Below, in pieces: positions 12,179 through 21,111 of a stretch of 64,000 nucleotides of DNA. The stretch's first letter is position 1. Every line of letters begins with the position of its first letter. The notes under the pieces are model-generated. The model searched no databases. It was not told where the DNA came from and saw only the letters and a program-made list of their open reading frames with translations. The stretch comes from Microglena sp. YARC. Lineage: Eukaryota > Chlorophyta > Chlorophyceae > Chlamydomonadales > Chlamydomonadaceae. The stretch spans positions 1 to 64,000 of the forward strand of contig JAJSRW010002068.1 in NCBI GenBank assembly GCA_022414725.1, read 5' to 3'. A program made the position numbers and the translations under genes.

Positions 12179-12361
12179 TGCTGCCACGGCCTTGTTTTGG
12201 ACATGGAGATTTGCACCCGCAATGCACTCTGCCAGCATCGATTTCTGAGCCTTGGTTGGGTTCAGCTTCATTTTTAAGGTCCTCAATTGGGTTTGGCATT
12301 TGACGTTGTAGCGTCTTCGACCTCTTTGAAAATGGTCTAAACACGTGGAAAAAAATACCAT
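12176..12361 (-). pseudogene. tnpB: N-terminal fragment of IS607-type TnpB/Fanzor2
   Basis: The minus strand encodes GRRRYNVKCQTQLRTLKMKL followed by NPTKAQKSMLAE, which matches the N-terminal region of the TnpB at 53852-55097 (KLNPTKAQKSMLAEFAG in its corrected frame). About 60 codons remain and no nuclease domain follows. It is the scar of an earlier IS607 insertion at this site. Confidence 0.75.
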
Positions 12362-12381
12362 TTACAGTACACATAAAAAAC

Positions 12382-12615
12382 ATGGGAGGAACTCAACCAA
12401 TCGAAATTCCCTCGTCCGCCGACAAGTGGCGGTACTCGCTGTACACAGCAATCGTGTTCATCGTCATCTCTCTGCCACTGACATACCATGCCACCTCATT
12501 GGTGTACAAGGGAATCAGGAACGCATCGGGTGGACCAAGCTACATTGGCGTGTTCCTGCACTCGATCGTGTTCCTGATAATTGTGCGTGCAATGATGGGT
12601 GTAGAGGGGCTCTGA
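12382..12615 (+). CDS. Small two-span membrane protein with MGG N-terminus
   Basis: A 77-residue protein. It begins MGGTQPIEIPSS, a possible N-myristoylation signal, followed by two hydrophobic segments (about residues 19-38, YSLYTAIVFIVISLPLTYHA, and 54-71, YIGVFLHSIVFLIIVRAM). Small membrane proteins of this design occur among conserved NCLDV virion proteins, and the position just before the D5 gene in a co-oriented block supports a viral gene. Start chosen at the ATG preceding GGTQ because it creates the MGG motif and follows an A-rich stretch (CATAAAAAAC). The frame is intact. The exact family is not identified. Confidence 0.6.
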   Translation: MGGTQPIEIPSSADKWRYSLYTAIVFIVISLPLTYHATSLVYKGIRNASGGPSYIGVFLHSIVFLIIVRAMMGVEGL

Positions 12616-12654
12616 TCCCCAACCAATGATATATCAATTCACGGCCGTCACGCC

Positions 12655-14567
12655 ATGAATCGCTCTCCCGAAGACTCGGAAAATGAGTCATCGTCATCCG
12701 CTTGGAGGAACGAGATCAACGGAGCGTGCGACGTCATCAGAGGCTCGCAGACGCATATCCTGCAAAAGGCGAACGAGATGCTGGATCTGCTCCGACCACT
12801 GAATCACTATTCAGGAGGAGGAGACAACGACTCCGATACCGGTGAAAACGATAGTAATAGTGTAATAGACCGGTGCTGCGAAGCAGCGCACGGGGCTGTC
12901 TTTGACAAGAAAGCGTCGGCGTCCGAAAAACGCATGGTGCAAAAACTGCTCGAGTTCCTCTACTACGCACGGCACACCACGGAAAGTCAGGGCCAGTATT
13001 ACCAGTCTTCGAAACGTCGATAGGGTACAACAACGTGAGAGCGACAATGACGAATTGGTAGACGATGAACAAAGAAAAAGGTTGAACGAGGACATCATGT
13101 CCAGCGTCGCTCGCTTCTCACCACAGAGCATCGAAAACGCCAACAAGGTCCAGCAACTGCTCATGTACATCCTGAATAGCCTACACCAAATGGGATACCG
13201 ACGCTACAACGGGGGGAGTGCTACGCCGTGAGGTACACCGATGACAACTTGTGCACGTACGCGTGGCGCCGGGTGTGCACCATCAAGGAGTTCGTCTACC
13301 ATAATACGCAGAAGGAACTCAATTTCAACATGTGGCTCAACCTGACGAGCGTGAGGACCAACATCAACGCCGTTGTGGATCACCTCACGTGTTGCAGGGA
13401 CGTGCAGTTCCCCGACCTAGTGCGCGACCGCCATGTCTTCTCGTTCAAGGGTGGTGTGTACTTTGCCCCCACTGATACTTACGTGCCCTATGAAAAAATG
13501 AGCAAGCGGGGAGATGACGTCGTGGCGGCGAAGTACTTCGACCTCGACTTTCCATGCGCCGAGGAAGAAACCGAAGAGGATTGGCAGCCACCGACACCCT
13601 ACCTACAGAGCATTCTCGATTTCCAGAAGATGAGTCCCGATGTCAGCTGGTGGATGTACGTCTTCATTGGACGGCTTATCTACGAGGTGGGTGAACTTGA
13701 TGAGTGGCAGGTCCTCCATACCTGAAGGGAGCCGCGAGCACCGGCAAGAGCACCATTCTCACACGCGTGTGCAGGGAGATCTACGACGCACATGATGTTG
13801 GTGTGTTATCAAACAACATCGAGAAGAAGTTCGGGTTGTCCGCGCTTGACGAAAAACTCATCTTCATCGGACCGGAGATCAAATCGGACATCGCTCTAGA
13901 ACAGGCAGAATTCCAGAGCGTGGTGTCTGGAGAGACTGTACAGGTCGCCGTGAAGTACTCGACCGCGCGCACCATCTAGTGGAAGGTGCCCGGGATTCTA
14001 GCTGGCAATGAGGTTCCAGGTTGGGTGGACAACTCCGGTAGCATCAATCGGCGCATCGTGCTCTTCGAATTCGACCACTGTGTGACCATAGGAGACATGC
14101 TCCTGGGGCAGAAGCTCTCTCGGGAGATGGGGTGCATCCTAAGACACACCAACAGGTCGTACCTCAAGGCTGTCCGATTGTACGCGCGTGATAACGTTTG
14201 GCTCCACTTGCCTTCAGAATTCCACCGCGCCAAGGATGAGCTCAGTGAGAGCGTCAACTCGATGATATCCTTCCTCCGTAGCGGCAGACTCACCTTTGAC
14301 CCGGAGCTGTACATGCCGTACGTGGACTTCATGGAGACGTACAAGGAATACTGCCGACAGACGGGACACCACGCCATCGCCAAAGGAGACTTCAAGAACC
14401 ACCTGAAATCGATGTCGTGCGTGATTATTAACAAGACCACGCTCAGGTACCCCAGAGGCGCAACCGGGACGTTCGTCGCCAACGCCAAGTTTGTGATGGG
14501 AGTGGACCTCTCGGTCTACTGCGAAAACAACAACGACGTCCAGGATACACCATCGCCACTTGAGTGA
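12655..14567 (+). pseudogene. D5-like helicase-primase (SF3/AAA+), broken
   Basis: NCLDV D5 proteins are primase-helicases needed for viral genome replication. The N-terminal part here (12655-13231, two frames) is charged and not recognisable. From 13228 the frame reads through a D5 N-terminal-like region. The Walker A motif GAASTGKST lies at 13728-13754 after a frameshift near 13710, the Walker B-like stretch EKLIFIGPEIKS is at about 13850, and the NEVPGW/SINRR sensor region is at about 14010-14060. A TAG stop at 13977-13979 interrupts the otherwise open frame directly before WKVPGILAGNE. The C-terminus runs intact to 14567. Three frameshifts plus one stop make this a pseudogene as given, although motif spacing is normal. 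Confidence 0.85.
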
Positions 14568-14626
14568 ACTACAAAAAAAGTTCGGTGTACGATATATGTA
14601 TGAATTGCTAACTCTAAAAAAACATA

Positions 14627-14995
14627 ATGGCACCATCCTTAACATCCCATCAAGACATCGCCCTTTTGGGGTTGAAGATGTCGCAGCCAGCAGTAGTAGC
14701 CCTAGTAGGCTACATAGCACTGATCATCATTGTGTTGCTACCCTTTGATATGTACACCTACAATGTAAATGAGAAGAAGTACATCAGAGTCCCCTACAAC
14801 TTTGCATACAGACTGCTCATCGCCCTTCTCCTAATGCTTCCATTCTTCCTAGGCGTCTATTCGATCAACTGCATGATACACGGTCACTGCCACGCATGGT
14901 CGTGGATCGTGGCGATCCTGACCATCGTGTGGGCATTCACCATCGCGATAGTGACCATCTCCATGGGATCCTTCACGATCGACCAACTTGTTTGA
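14627..14995 (+). CDS. Multi-span membrane protein
   Basis: A 122-residue protein with three clear hydrophobic segments (about residues 23-43, 61-82 and 88-112) separated by a short polar loop (DMYTYNVNEKKYIRVPYNF) and a loop with Cys and His (NCMIHGHCHAW). The start at 14627 follows CTAAAAAAACATA; an alternative start is the internal ATG at 14675, just before the first membrane segment. It sits between D5 and the DUF5767 gene, all on the plus strand, and is intact. It is probably a virion inner-membrane protein; family not identified. Confidence 0.6.
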   Translation: MAPSLTSHQDIALLGLKMSQPAVVALVGYIALIIIVLLPFDMYTYNVNEKKYIRVPYNFAYRLLIALLLMLPFFLGVYSINCMIHGHCHAWSWIVAILTIVWAFTIAIVTISMGSFTIDQLV

Positions 14996-15079
14996 ACATC
15001 ATTCATTATCGCGTTCGGTCAGAAGCATAAAAAAAAAAAAAATCCAGATACTTGTTGTGTAGACAACAAATAAACAAAC

Positions 15080-16592
15080 ATGGATGTTTTTTCAGGAATT
15101 GACCTGCTTTCCAACTCTAAACTCGATCAAACCAGTATGCACCCCCCCCCCCGCCAATGCATATCAGTCTGGTGCACAACTCGAACACAACCGATACCGC
15201 GTACAACGCACCCAGACCACCACAACAGTATCAGCCAACTATCGTATCCCGTACATCGTCCGTGTGCTCCATGTCCGTTCGAGATATCGGAGGAGATGCA
15301 GACAGTGTAGACGAACTGATCGACATGACACACACGAACACTAATAATAAGCCAGTCCCGATAAACACAGGTGGCTTTATGAACCACAATATTCCTAGCA
15401 TCATCGGGGGGGTCTCGCTGATAAAAACAGCAGCAGTGACGACGATTGTAGCATTATGTCTGAATCTGATGCGTCCTCATCTCGATCAAAAGCTTCGCGT
15501 ATTAGGAGCCACGACCGAACACAAATGGGTAGAGAGCGGGGTTGTGCGAACTCTAATGATAGCGGAGGAGGAGGCTACAACAAACCTACGAGAGAGGATG
15601 AGACCAAAAAGAAGCAGCTCATTTACCGATTGGACCGTATGGAACAGAAAGGCGCACACCTTCCCCGGCGCTACACCATGAACGACCCGCTAGAGAATAT
15701 CGAGGCAGAGTACGAGCGTCTGAAGCAGAACCGCGACATAGACGTGAGCGTTCGTTTCCAGAGGCGCATGCTCGTGACGTGTGTCACCGGAATAGAATTT
15801 ATGAACAACAAGTTCGACCCTTTCGACGTTAAGCTGAGCGGATGGTCTGATTCAATCAACGAGAACCTGGACGACTACGACGACGTGTTCGAGGAGCTCT
15901 TTTTGAAGCACCGTGGCAAGGTCAAGATGGCCCCGGAGATTAACCTGATGATGATGGTAGGAGGCAGCGGGCTCATGTTCCACTTGACAAACTCGATGTT
16001 CCGCTCTAGCAACATGCCCGATCTTGGGGATGTCATGAAGCGCAACCCTGACCTCATGCGACAGTTCACAAAGGCGACGCTCGACACCATGAACAACCCT
16101 AATGCTAGTCAAGGGAGTCACCGACCTCCTCCCCCACCACGTACGGGAGGGGGAGGTATCATGGGAGCGATCGGATCCATGTTCGGACTAGGAGGGGGAG
16201 GAGGAGGAGGAGGAGGAGACATCCGAATTAAGCCACATCATCCTCCCGCACCTCCCCAGAACTTCATGCGCGGACCCAAGAACGTGGACGAAATCCTGCG
16301 CGAGCTACAGAGCGATGTCTTCGAAAGCAAGAGTGATGTTGCTGTAAAAAGCGACGATGTAAGAAGTAATGATCGAGATAGACTCATCATTCCGCCTACA
16401 ACAACCACATTCTCATTGTCTCCTGTGCATAGCATGGACATTGGCTCAATTGACGATCTTGTCAAAGAAACAATCAAGGCTCCCGCATCCAATGCAAAGA
16501 ACGCAACAAAAAACAAGACCAAGGCGACTGGGGGAAAGCGTGCCTCTGCAGGCACACGCACCGCATCGAACAAAAAGGCCATCGACATTTAA
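15080..16592 (+). pseudogene. DUF5767-type NCLDV virion-associated protein, N-terminus frameshifted
   Basis: The C-terminal 378 codons (from 15456) are open and contain the features I associate with the NCLDV DUF5767 family: KKKQLIYRLDRMEQKGAHLP, FQRRMLVTCVTGIEFMNNKF, DPFDVKLSGWSDSI, DYDDVFEELFLKH and MFHLTNSMF, followed by a proline/glycine-rich tail and a basic C-terminus (TKNKTKATGGKRASAGTRTA). The likely true start is 15080 (MDVFSGIDLLSNSKLDQTS), but a run of ten C at about 15141-15150 shifts the frame, and a second shift lies near 15450. The open domain could still be made from an internal ATG. Function is unknown; homologues are reported as virion components. Confidence 0.75.
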
Positions 16593-16658
16593 TGGGAATA
16601 ATTTTAAGGGCAAGTCCATCCAGACCCGCCTCCACCTCCTGATGACCCCCAAGACAAG

Positions 16659-16795
16659 TGAACCCCGGACCTGTATCTGGTTTCAGGGGATATCATTCAA
16701 ATTATACTGAGTGTCCCAAAATTATTTGAGAACAACTGTACAGTCTGGATGATTATAAGGTGTGTCCCACTTTATTTGAGAACTACTGTAACAAA
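16659..16795. mobile_element. Back-to-back ends of mariner-Fanzor element
   Basis: 16659-16739 is the left end in reverse orientation (GGTTTCAGGGGATATCATTC ... GTCCCAAAATTATTTGAGAA). It is followed directly by a right end (CAGTCTGGATGATTATAAGG ... CCCACTTTATTTGAGAAC). The interior is absent. It is a deletion derivative or the joint of two insertions just upstream of the metallophosphoesterase gene. Confidence 0.8.
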
Positions 16796-16840
16796 AGGTG
16801 GCACAACAACCATTTATAAATTGCGTACATAAAAATAGAT

Positions 16841-17623
16841 ATGCCATCTTTTCACGTATTGTCCGATCTTCACCTCGAGCACTTTCCCGGGTTTCGCCTC
16901 GACCCTGCGAAAATCGAGGCGCCGCTCCTGGTTCTGGCCGGAGATGTGGGCAGTCCGTCTGACAGCGAGTACGTCGCATTCCTAGAGCACTGCTCTCAGC
17001 TATTCGAGGAGGTGTTCGTCGTGATGGGTAACCACGAGGCGTACGGCATGGGCACTCTCGAAGACGGTATTGCCGCCGTGACACTGCTGATCGACCGCGA
17101 CATTCCCGCCAACGTCCACTTTCTTAATCGTTCAGCGCACGATTTGCAAATCCAAAATACCAATAATACCAAAGTAAGGATTTTGGGAACCACGCTGTGG
17201 TCTCAAGTCCCCGATATGGACGCAATACGCGTGCAGTGCTGCTTGTCCGACTACCGCATGATTTCTGGCTTCACAGTGCAGAAGAACAACGCCGTCCACA
17301 TCGAAGACGTTCGCTGGCTCGAGGGCGAAATCTCTCTCGCGGAAACCGATGGCGTCGATCTTGTCGTCGTCACTCACCACGCGCCGAGCTTTCAAGGAAC
17401 CAGTCACCCCAAGACGAGAGGGAGCTTGCTGAACAGCGCCTTCGCAACGGACCTGCACCATCTCCTCAAGAGGACCCCGGTGAAGCTGTGGGTGCACGGA
17501 CACACGCACTACTCAAACGACCAGAAAATAGGTCAATGCAACCTTGTCTCCAACCAACGAGGCTATTTGAGCAATCCGGAAGAAGGACACAGATTCGATC
17601 CTTACAAGGTGTTTGAAACATAA
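16841..17623 (+). CDS. Calcineurin-like metallophosphoesterase
   Basis: A 260-residue intact protein of the metallophosphoesterase superfamily, which hydrolyses phosphomonoesters or phosphodiesters with two metal ions. Metal-binding motifs are in order: SDLHLEH (residues 8-14), GDVG (34-37), GNHEAY (63-68), THHAPS (about 177-182) and GHTHYS (about 219-224). The short GNHE spacing resembles cytosolic YfcE- or Ser/Thr-phosphatase-like members rather than nucleases, but the substrate cannot be told. There is no signal peptide. The start at 16841 follows AT-rich sequence (TACATAAAAATAGAT) typical of viral promoters. It is flanked by mariner-Fanzor ends on both sides yet undisturbed. Confidence 0.9.
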   Translation: MPSFHVLSDLHLEHFPGFRLDPAKIEAPLLVLAGDVGSPSDSEYVAFLEHCSQLFEEVFVVMGNHEAYGMGTLEDGIAAVTLLIDRDIPANVHFLNRSAHDLQIQNTNNTKVRILGTTLWSQVPDMDAIRVQCCLSDYRMISGFTVQKNNAVHIEDVRWLEGEISLAETDGVDLVVVTHHAPSFQGTSHPKTRGSLLNSAFATDLHHLLKRTPVKLWVHGHTHYSNDQKIGQCNLVSNQRGYLSNPEEGHRFDPYKVFET

Positions 17624-17691
17624 ACTACAACAATCAGTCCGGAACTCCCGTGGAGGATGAGCCGAGGATCCTGAACAGCTCCGATTTTCCT

Positions 17692-17715
17692 CCGGGAGGC
17701 TGGAACGCCCATTAC
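17692..17715. repeat. Short end fragment of AATGGGCG-family MITE
   Basis: The string CCGGGAGGCTGGAACGCCCATT matches the right end of the MITE at 55657-55822. The rest of the element is not recognisable, although the preceding 50 bp are palindromic in part (ACTCCCGTGGAGGA against TCCTCCGGGAG). Confidence 0.5.
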
Positions 17716-17740
17716 ATCTGTACAGATAGATTATATTCCA

Positions 17741-18121
17741 TTACATTACATTTTGGTTCTGTGAAATCATGTACTTCTTCAAAAAAACAATTGACGTTAC
17801 AACCAAGAACACGGTAATAATCCTATAAATCGTTAATTCGCTGATGTATTCTTTTGCAACGATGTACGATCCAATCCCAATTCCAACCAGAGATGCCAAA
17901 GTGACCACTATGGCCATCGGCCAATCGATGTGCTCCCGGTAATTGTACACCCCGATAATAGATTGAGGAAGCAACTGCATCACCATGGACACTGCTACGG
18001 CGGTTTTTATGTTCACGCCAGCGAAAGTTAGAAGGGTGATCGTTAGGATACCTGCACCAATGCCTGTGATACCCATCGCTAACCCTACAACAATTCCGAT
18101 CAGCGAATACAAAAGATACAT
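17741..18121 (-). CDS. Half-size TauE/SafE-type membrane transporter
   Basis: A 126-residue, very hydrophobic protein with four predicted membrane spans. The N-terminus (LIGIVVGLAMGITGIGAGIL) and the following GVNIKTAVAVSMVMQLLPQS stretch match the first repeat of the TauE/SafE (DUF81) anion exporter family. Usual members have about 250 residues in two such repeats, so this is a single-repeat form. It could act as a homodimer, or be a truncated gene: the 3' side ends in a clean stop and the 5' side has a plausible start followed upstream by AT-rich sequence. It may move sulfite, sulfonates or other organic anions in the family; the substrate here is unknown. Confidence 0.7.
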   Translation of the reverse strand: MYLLYSLIGIVVGLAMGITGIGAGILTITLLTFAGVNIKTAVAVSMVMQLLPQSIIGVYNYREHIDWPMAIVVTLASLVGIGIGSYIVAKEYISELTIYRIITVFLVVTSIVFLKKYMISQNQNVM

Positions 18122-18186
18122 TGTGATGTGATTTGGTATAGTTGTTCAGATAATACATCCGGAGACACAAATTTTGGGAGCCCCCC

Positions 18187-18216
18187 CGATAGTTCTCAAA
18201 TAAAGTGGGACACACC
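18187..18216. repeat. Solo terminal repeat of mariner-Fanzor element
   Basis: TTCTCAAATAAAGTGGGACACACC is the right-end terminal repeat in reverse orientation, 60 bp upstream of the compact element at 18279. No interior sequence accompanies it. Confidence 0.75.
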
Positions 18217-18278
18217 CAAGTCAGCGACCATTCTTAACGCCAATTTTCTAACGGCGATGTCGTACATTTATTTCCATA

Positions 18279-19485
18279 CAGTTGTTCTCAAATAATTTTG
18301 GGACACTCAGTATAATTTGAATGATATCCCCTTAAACCAGGTACAGGTCCGTGGTTCACTACAAATATTTTTTGAGGAGTCTCAGGAAGGTTTGTAATAT
18401 ATACAACGTGTCCAAGAGTCACATGAGTACGCGGGCGCATGAGTATGTGACAACAGACGAGGGTGGCATTGTATCCTTCCTTGACAATGTGGTCGTGGCT
18501 GCGGTAGACCCGGGTGTTACTGATATCGTGACTGTAACAGGACTCAACGGAGGTACCAGATCGTACAGCTCGGCGCAATATTATCGCAAGGGTCTGATCT
18601 TCAAGTCTCAGCGTCAAACTGACGTTTGGAACCTCGAGACGGCTGATATCGTCGGTGGTATCATTCCGGATAGAGACTCTTCGAGTTCTGAACAGATTGG
18701 TGCGTACGCCAGATTCTACATGGGTGCCGCCCCAATCCTTCTTGCCCATCGTGCTTCCAGGGGGTACCGAAACCTCCGCTTTCGCAGGTACTGCAAGAAA
18801 CAGAAACTCATTGTTGAGATTGCTGACTTCGTAGCTCCGAGAGAGAAGAGCGCTAAGGTACTCGTCGGGTTTGGTGATTGGAAAGGTCTGGGGGCGACGC
18901 CAATCTCTAGGCGGACTTGTGGCCCTCTCCAAGCTATTCGTTTCGAGCTTCGTAGCCGAGAAAACGTCATCATGGAGGACATCGATGAGTTCAGAACATC
19001 TCAACAATGCAGCTGCTGTGAGAACCACCTTTGCAACATGGTGGCACTCACTCATCGTAAGAAGCAAGACGGTACAGGTTGGGAATGTACAGAAGGACGC
19101 AAGCGGATTCATAAGATTCTCCACTGCAAAAGCAGTCAAAGCGGAGCGCCACGCCAACAGAGCGGTGGTATGCTTCACTGCGGGAAGACTTGGGACCGCG
19201 ATGTGAACGCTTCCAGGAACATCCTGATGCTTACACTTCACCAAGTCTTTGGGAGAGAGCGTCCTCTCGCGTTTCGCCGAGACGCGCCAAGAAGTTCCTC
19301 GACAACCCCACCCCCACCCCCTGATACTGATATGGGGACACAGACGGTTGAACGGTTTACCAAAGAGGCTACTCGGAATATCTTTGAGAACCTCTTCAAC
19401 CTGCTGCACCCCCCAACGTTGCCCAAAAGCAACGATCTGCAGTCTGGATGATTATAAGGTGTCCCACTTTATTTGAGAACAACTG
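18279..19485 (+). mobile_element. Compact TA-flanked mariner element carrying a Fanzor nuclease ORF
   Basis: A complete 1,207-bp element with inverted ends (left CAGTTGTTCTCAAATAATTT, right AAGTGGGACAC in reverse orientation) and a TA dinucleotide on each side (18277-18278, 19486-19487), the target-site signature of Tc1/mariner/IS630 transposons. Compared with the copy at 21070-31354, it has lost everything between about 18417 and 18450 of its own coordinates (21209-23157 in the long copy): most of the transposase and the Fanzor N-terminus. What remains is one open frame joining the transposase start to the Fanzor nuclease domain. It is therefore non-autonomous for transposition. Confidence 0.85.
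18351..19451 (+). CDS. Fanzor (eukaryotic/viral TnpB-like) RuvC nuclease, N-terminally truncated
   Basis: A 366-residue open frame. Residues 1-23 derive from the mariner transposase reading frame; the rest is the C-terminal nuclease part of a Fanzor, an RNA-guided DNA nuclease family related to TnpB. Visible catalytic features: RuvC-I AVDPGVTDIV (Asp53), the rearranged RuvC-II glutamate DEFRTS (Glu213) and RuvC-III WDRDVNASRNI (Asp284), with a zinc finger formed by CSCC (220-223), HC (258-259) and HC (276-277). A Pro/Thr-rich tail follows. The usual N-terminal recognition and wedge domains are missing. It is uninterrupted and almost identical to the long copy over the shared part, so it is a recent derivative. 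Whether it binds a guide RNA is unknown. Confidence 0.85.
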   Translation: MVHYKYFLRSLRKVCNIYNVSKSHMSTRAHEYVTTDEGGIVSFLDNVVVAAVDPGVTDIVTVTGLNGGTRSYSSAQYYRKGLIFKSQRQTDVWNLETADIVGGIIPDRDSSSSEQIGAYARFYMGAAPILLAHRASRGYRNLRFRRYCKKQKLIVEIADFVAPREKSAKVLVGFGDWKGLGATPISRRTCGPLQAIRFELRSRENVIMEDIDEFRTSQQCSCCENHLCNMVALTHRKKQDGTGWECTEGRKRIHKILHCKSSQSGAPRQQSGGMLHCGKTWDRDVNASRNILMLTLHQVFGRERPLAFRRDAPRSSSTTPPPPPDTDMGTQTVERFTKEATRNIFENLFNLLHPPTLPKSNDLQSG

Positions 19486-19564
19486 TATGATATATGTTTG
19501 TTCCGACGACTGTTTGCGGACTAGCTACCCCCCCAAAGTATTAGGCATGTCTTATTTTAGCTGC

Positions 19565-20957
19565 CTAATACTTGGCAGGCAAGTGGGCCATATATAATTG
19601 GCGAAACCACCAATCCTCATGACTCTCTGCATTGCGCGAATCCTCCACATGCGCAAACAGTCCCGTCTCTGCATCTTCGAGGGTGGATTGCAGGGCTGCG
19701 AGGGACTCTGCGTCTCGAGTGCGTTGTTGGATCTTTTCGAACTCCTTCTCCAGATAATTGAGGGCACGGAAAGGAATTTGAGGCTGTCGAGCACGCCACG
19801 CTTTCATTGCGGCGGCAACGATACACTCGGCCTTCAGACAAAATACAGTTTCGCGCAGGCTTTCAGGCATGTCAGGGACCTCGTCAGGGTCGTGTATCTC
19901 GGCCCACAGCTTGATGGCGGCCGATTTGGCAGACACACACATCTTATCAGGATCGATGTAGTCGTCTTTATCGTCTTCATCATCATCTTCATCCCGGGAG
20001 TCTATCTCTAGGAGGGCGTCTCTCCACTTGTTGTCCAGAATAAGCTTGAACTCGGTGTGGTCGAATAAAAACCGCATCTTGTGCATCGAATTGGCGATGT
20101 CCACCAGGTTTCCCACGGCCAGGTCAATGAAGGTGCAGCACAAACGCGAATCCGTACGAAGATTGCACCCACGCTCTTTCAAGGCGCGCTCGAGAGTGAG
20201 CATGCGGTTGCTCGCCCCAATGATGGTCGCGGTAGCCCTCGCGACCCCTCCACCTCTCCCGGAATTCACGTAAGCGTCACGGGCCATGCTCGCCGCAAAA
20301 TAAAATTCTGAAAACACGCGCGAGTCCACAATGGACAACTCCGCCAATGTACTCGACAACAATACCTCGCGCTTCGATCATTTGAAGATAGTGGGGATGT
20401 CTCCTGCTTCTCGAGCGCAACACGAGACACGTCGCGGACACTGTAAAGAAGCTTGGGTGTCGCTGATTTGTACACGAGTTCGCAACGCAGCGTCGAGAGG
20501 TCCCTCTCGGTTACGCGATACTCAGACTTGGCCTTCGACACACAGATGCGAGCGTAGCGCATAGCCCTCATTTCGGAACGGAATTTGGCAGACAAGATGC
20601 ACCCGCGAGGGGGTCGAGAGACATCTTCAGCCTCTTTCAACCTCCTCCACAATGCTGCTTTGACACCGGAAACCCTCAGGCCACGATCGCGACACGCCTT
20701 CTTGAGAACATTCACCTTGCTTGTCTCTGTAAGACCCTCATCGGTAATACGCATCCTCTCGAACGCTGCATCGTTCACGAGGAGTCCATCGGGCTCCAAC
20801 TTCTCTTGCAAACGCTAACGAACTCGAACGCTAAGTTGCCCACCAACATGAGGCTCGCGGCGTCCTTTGAGACATCGCATAAGCGACGGTACTTAGCATC
20901 GCTCTTTGAGATATGAGACGCGATGATGTAGAGTGGGCCTTCAGGGAGCAGTTCCAT
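19565..20957 (-). pseudogene. F-box-like/SAP-domain protein, frameshifted
   Basis: Minus strand, about 450 codons in three pieces: 20957-20775, 20811-20266 and 20362-19565. The N-terminus (LLPEGPLYIIASHISKSDAK) resembles an F-box-like helical motif. The second piece contains a SAP-type motif (SKVNVLKKACRDRGLRVSGV, then KAALWRRLKEAE), a DNA-binding helix-loop-helix of about 35 residues. The C-terminal 265 codons include an Asp/Glu-rich loop (DSRDEDDDEDDKDDYID) and no known domain. Two frameshifts (near 20810 and 20340) break it. An F-box would suggest recruitment of a host ubiquitin ligase, but this reading is tentative. A scrap of a related gene lies at 32476-32530. Confidence 0.55.
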
Positions 20958-21067
20958 GTTTTGTTAACATGGAATCAAAACGTGTTCTATGTGTATAACG
21001 TGTTCAACGACACTTTATACAACAAATTAAGACTTGGACATGTTGTGTGACATTTTTATCAAAATCA
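20958..21067. other. AT-rich spacer, upstream region of the minus-strand gene
   Basis: This short AT-rich stretch lies between the start of the F-box/SAP gene (minus) and the left end of the mariner-Fanzor element. It probably carried the gene's promoter. No motif can be singled out. Confidence 0.3.
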
Positions 21068-21111
21068 TACAGTTGTTCTCAAATAATTTTGGGACACTCA
21101 GTATAATTTGA

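Noticed and set aside
13228..14567. Reading the D5 gene as intact with a programmed frameshift
   Set aside because: No slippery heptamer is evident at about 13705, and an additional stop and two more shifts exist.
18288..19409. 373-codon minus-strand frame opposite the compact Fanzor
   Set aside because: It is a mirror of the Fanzor coding strand with no motifs; the same shadow appears at 22966-23727.
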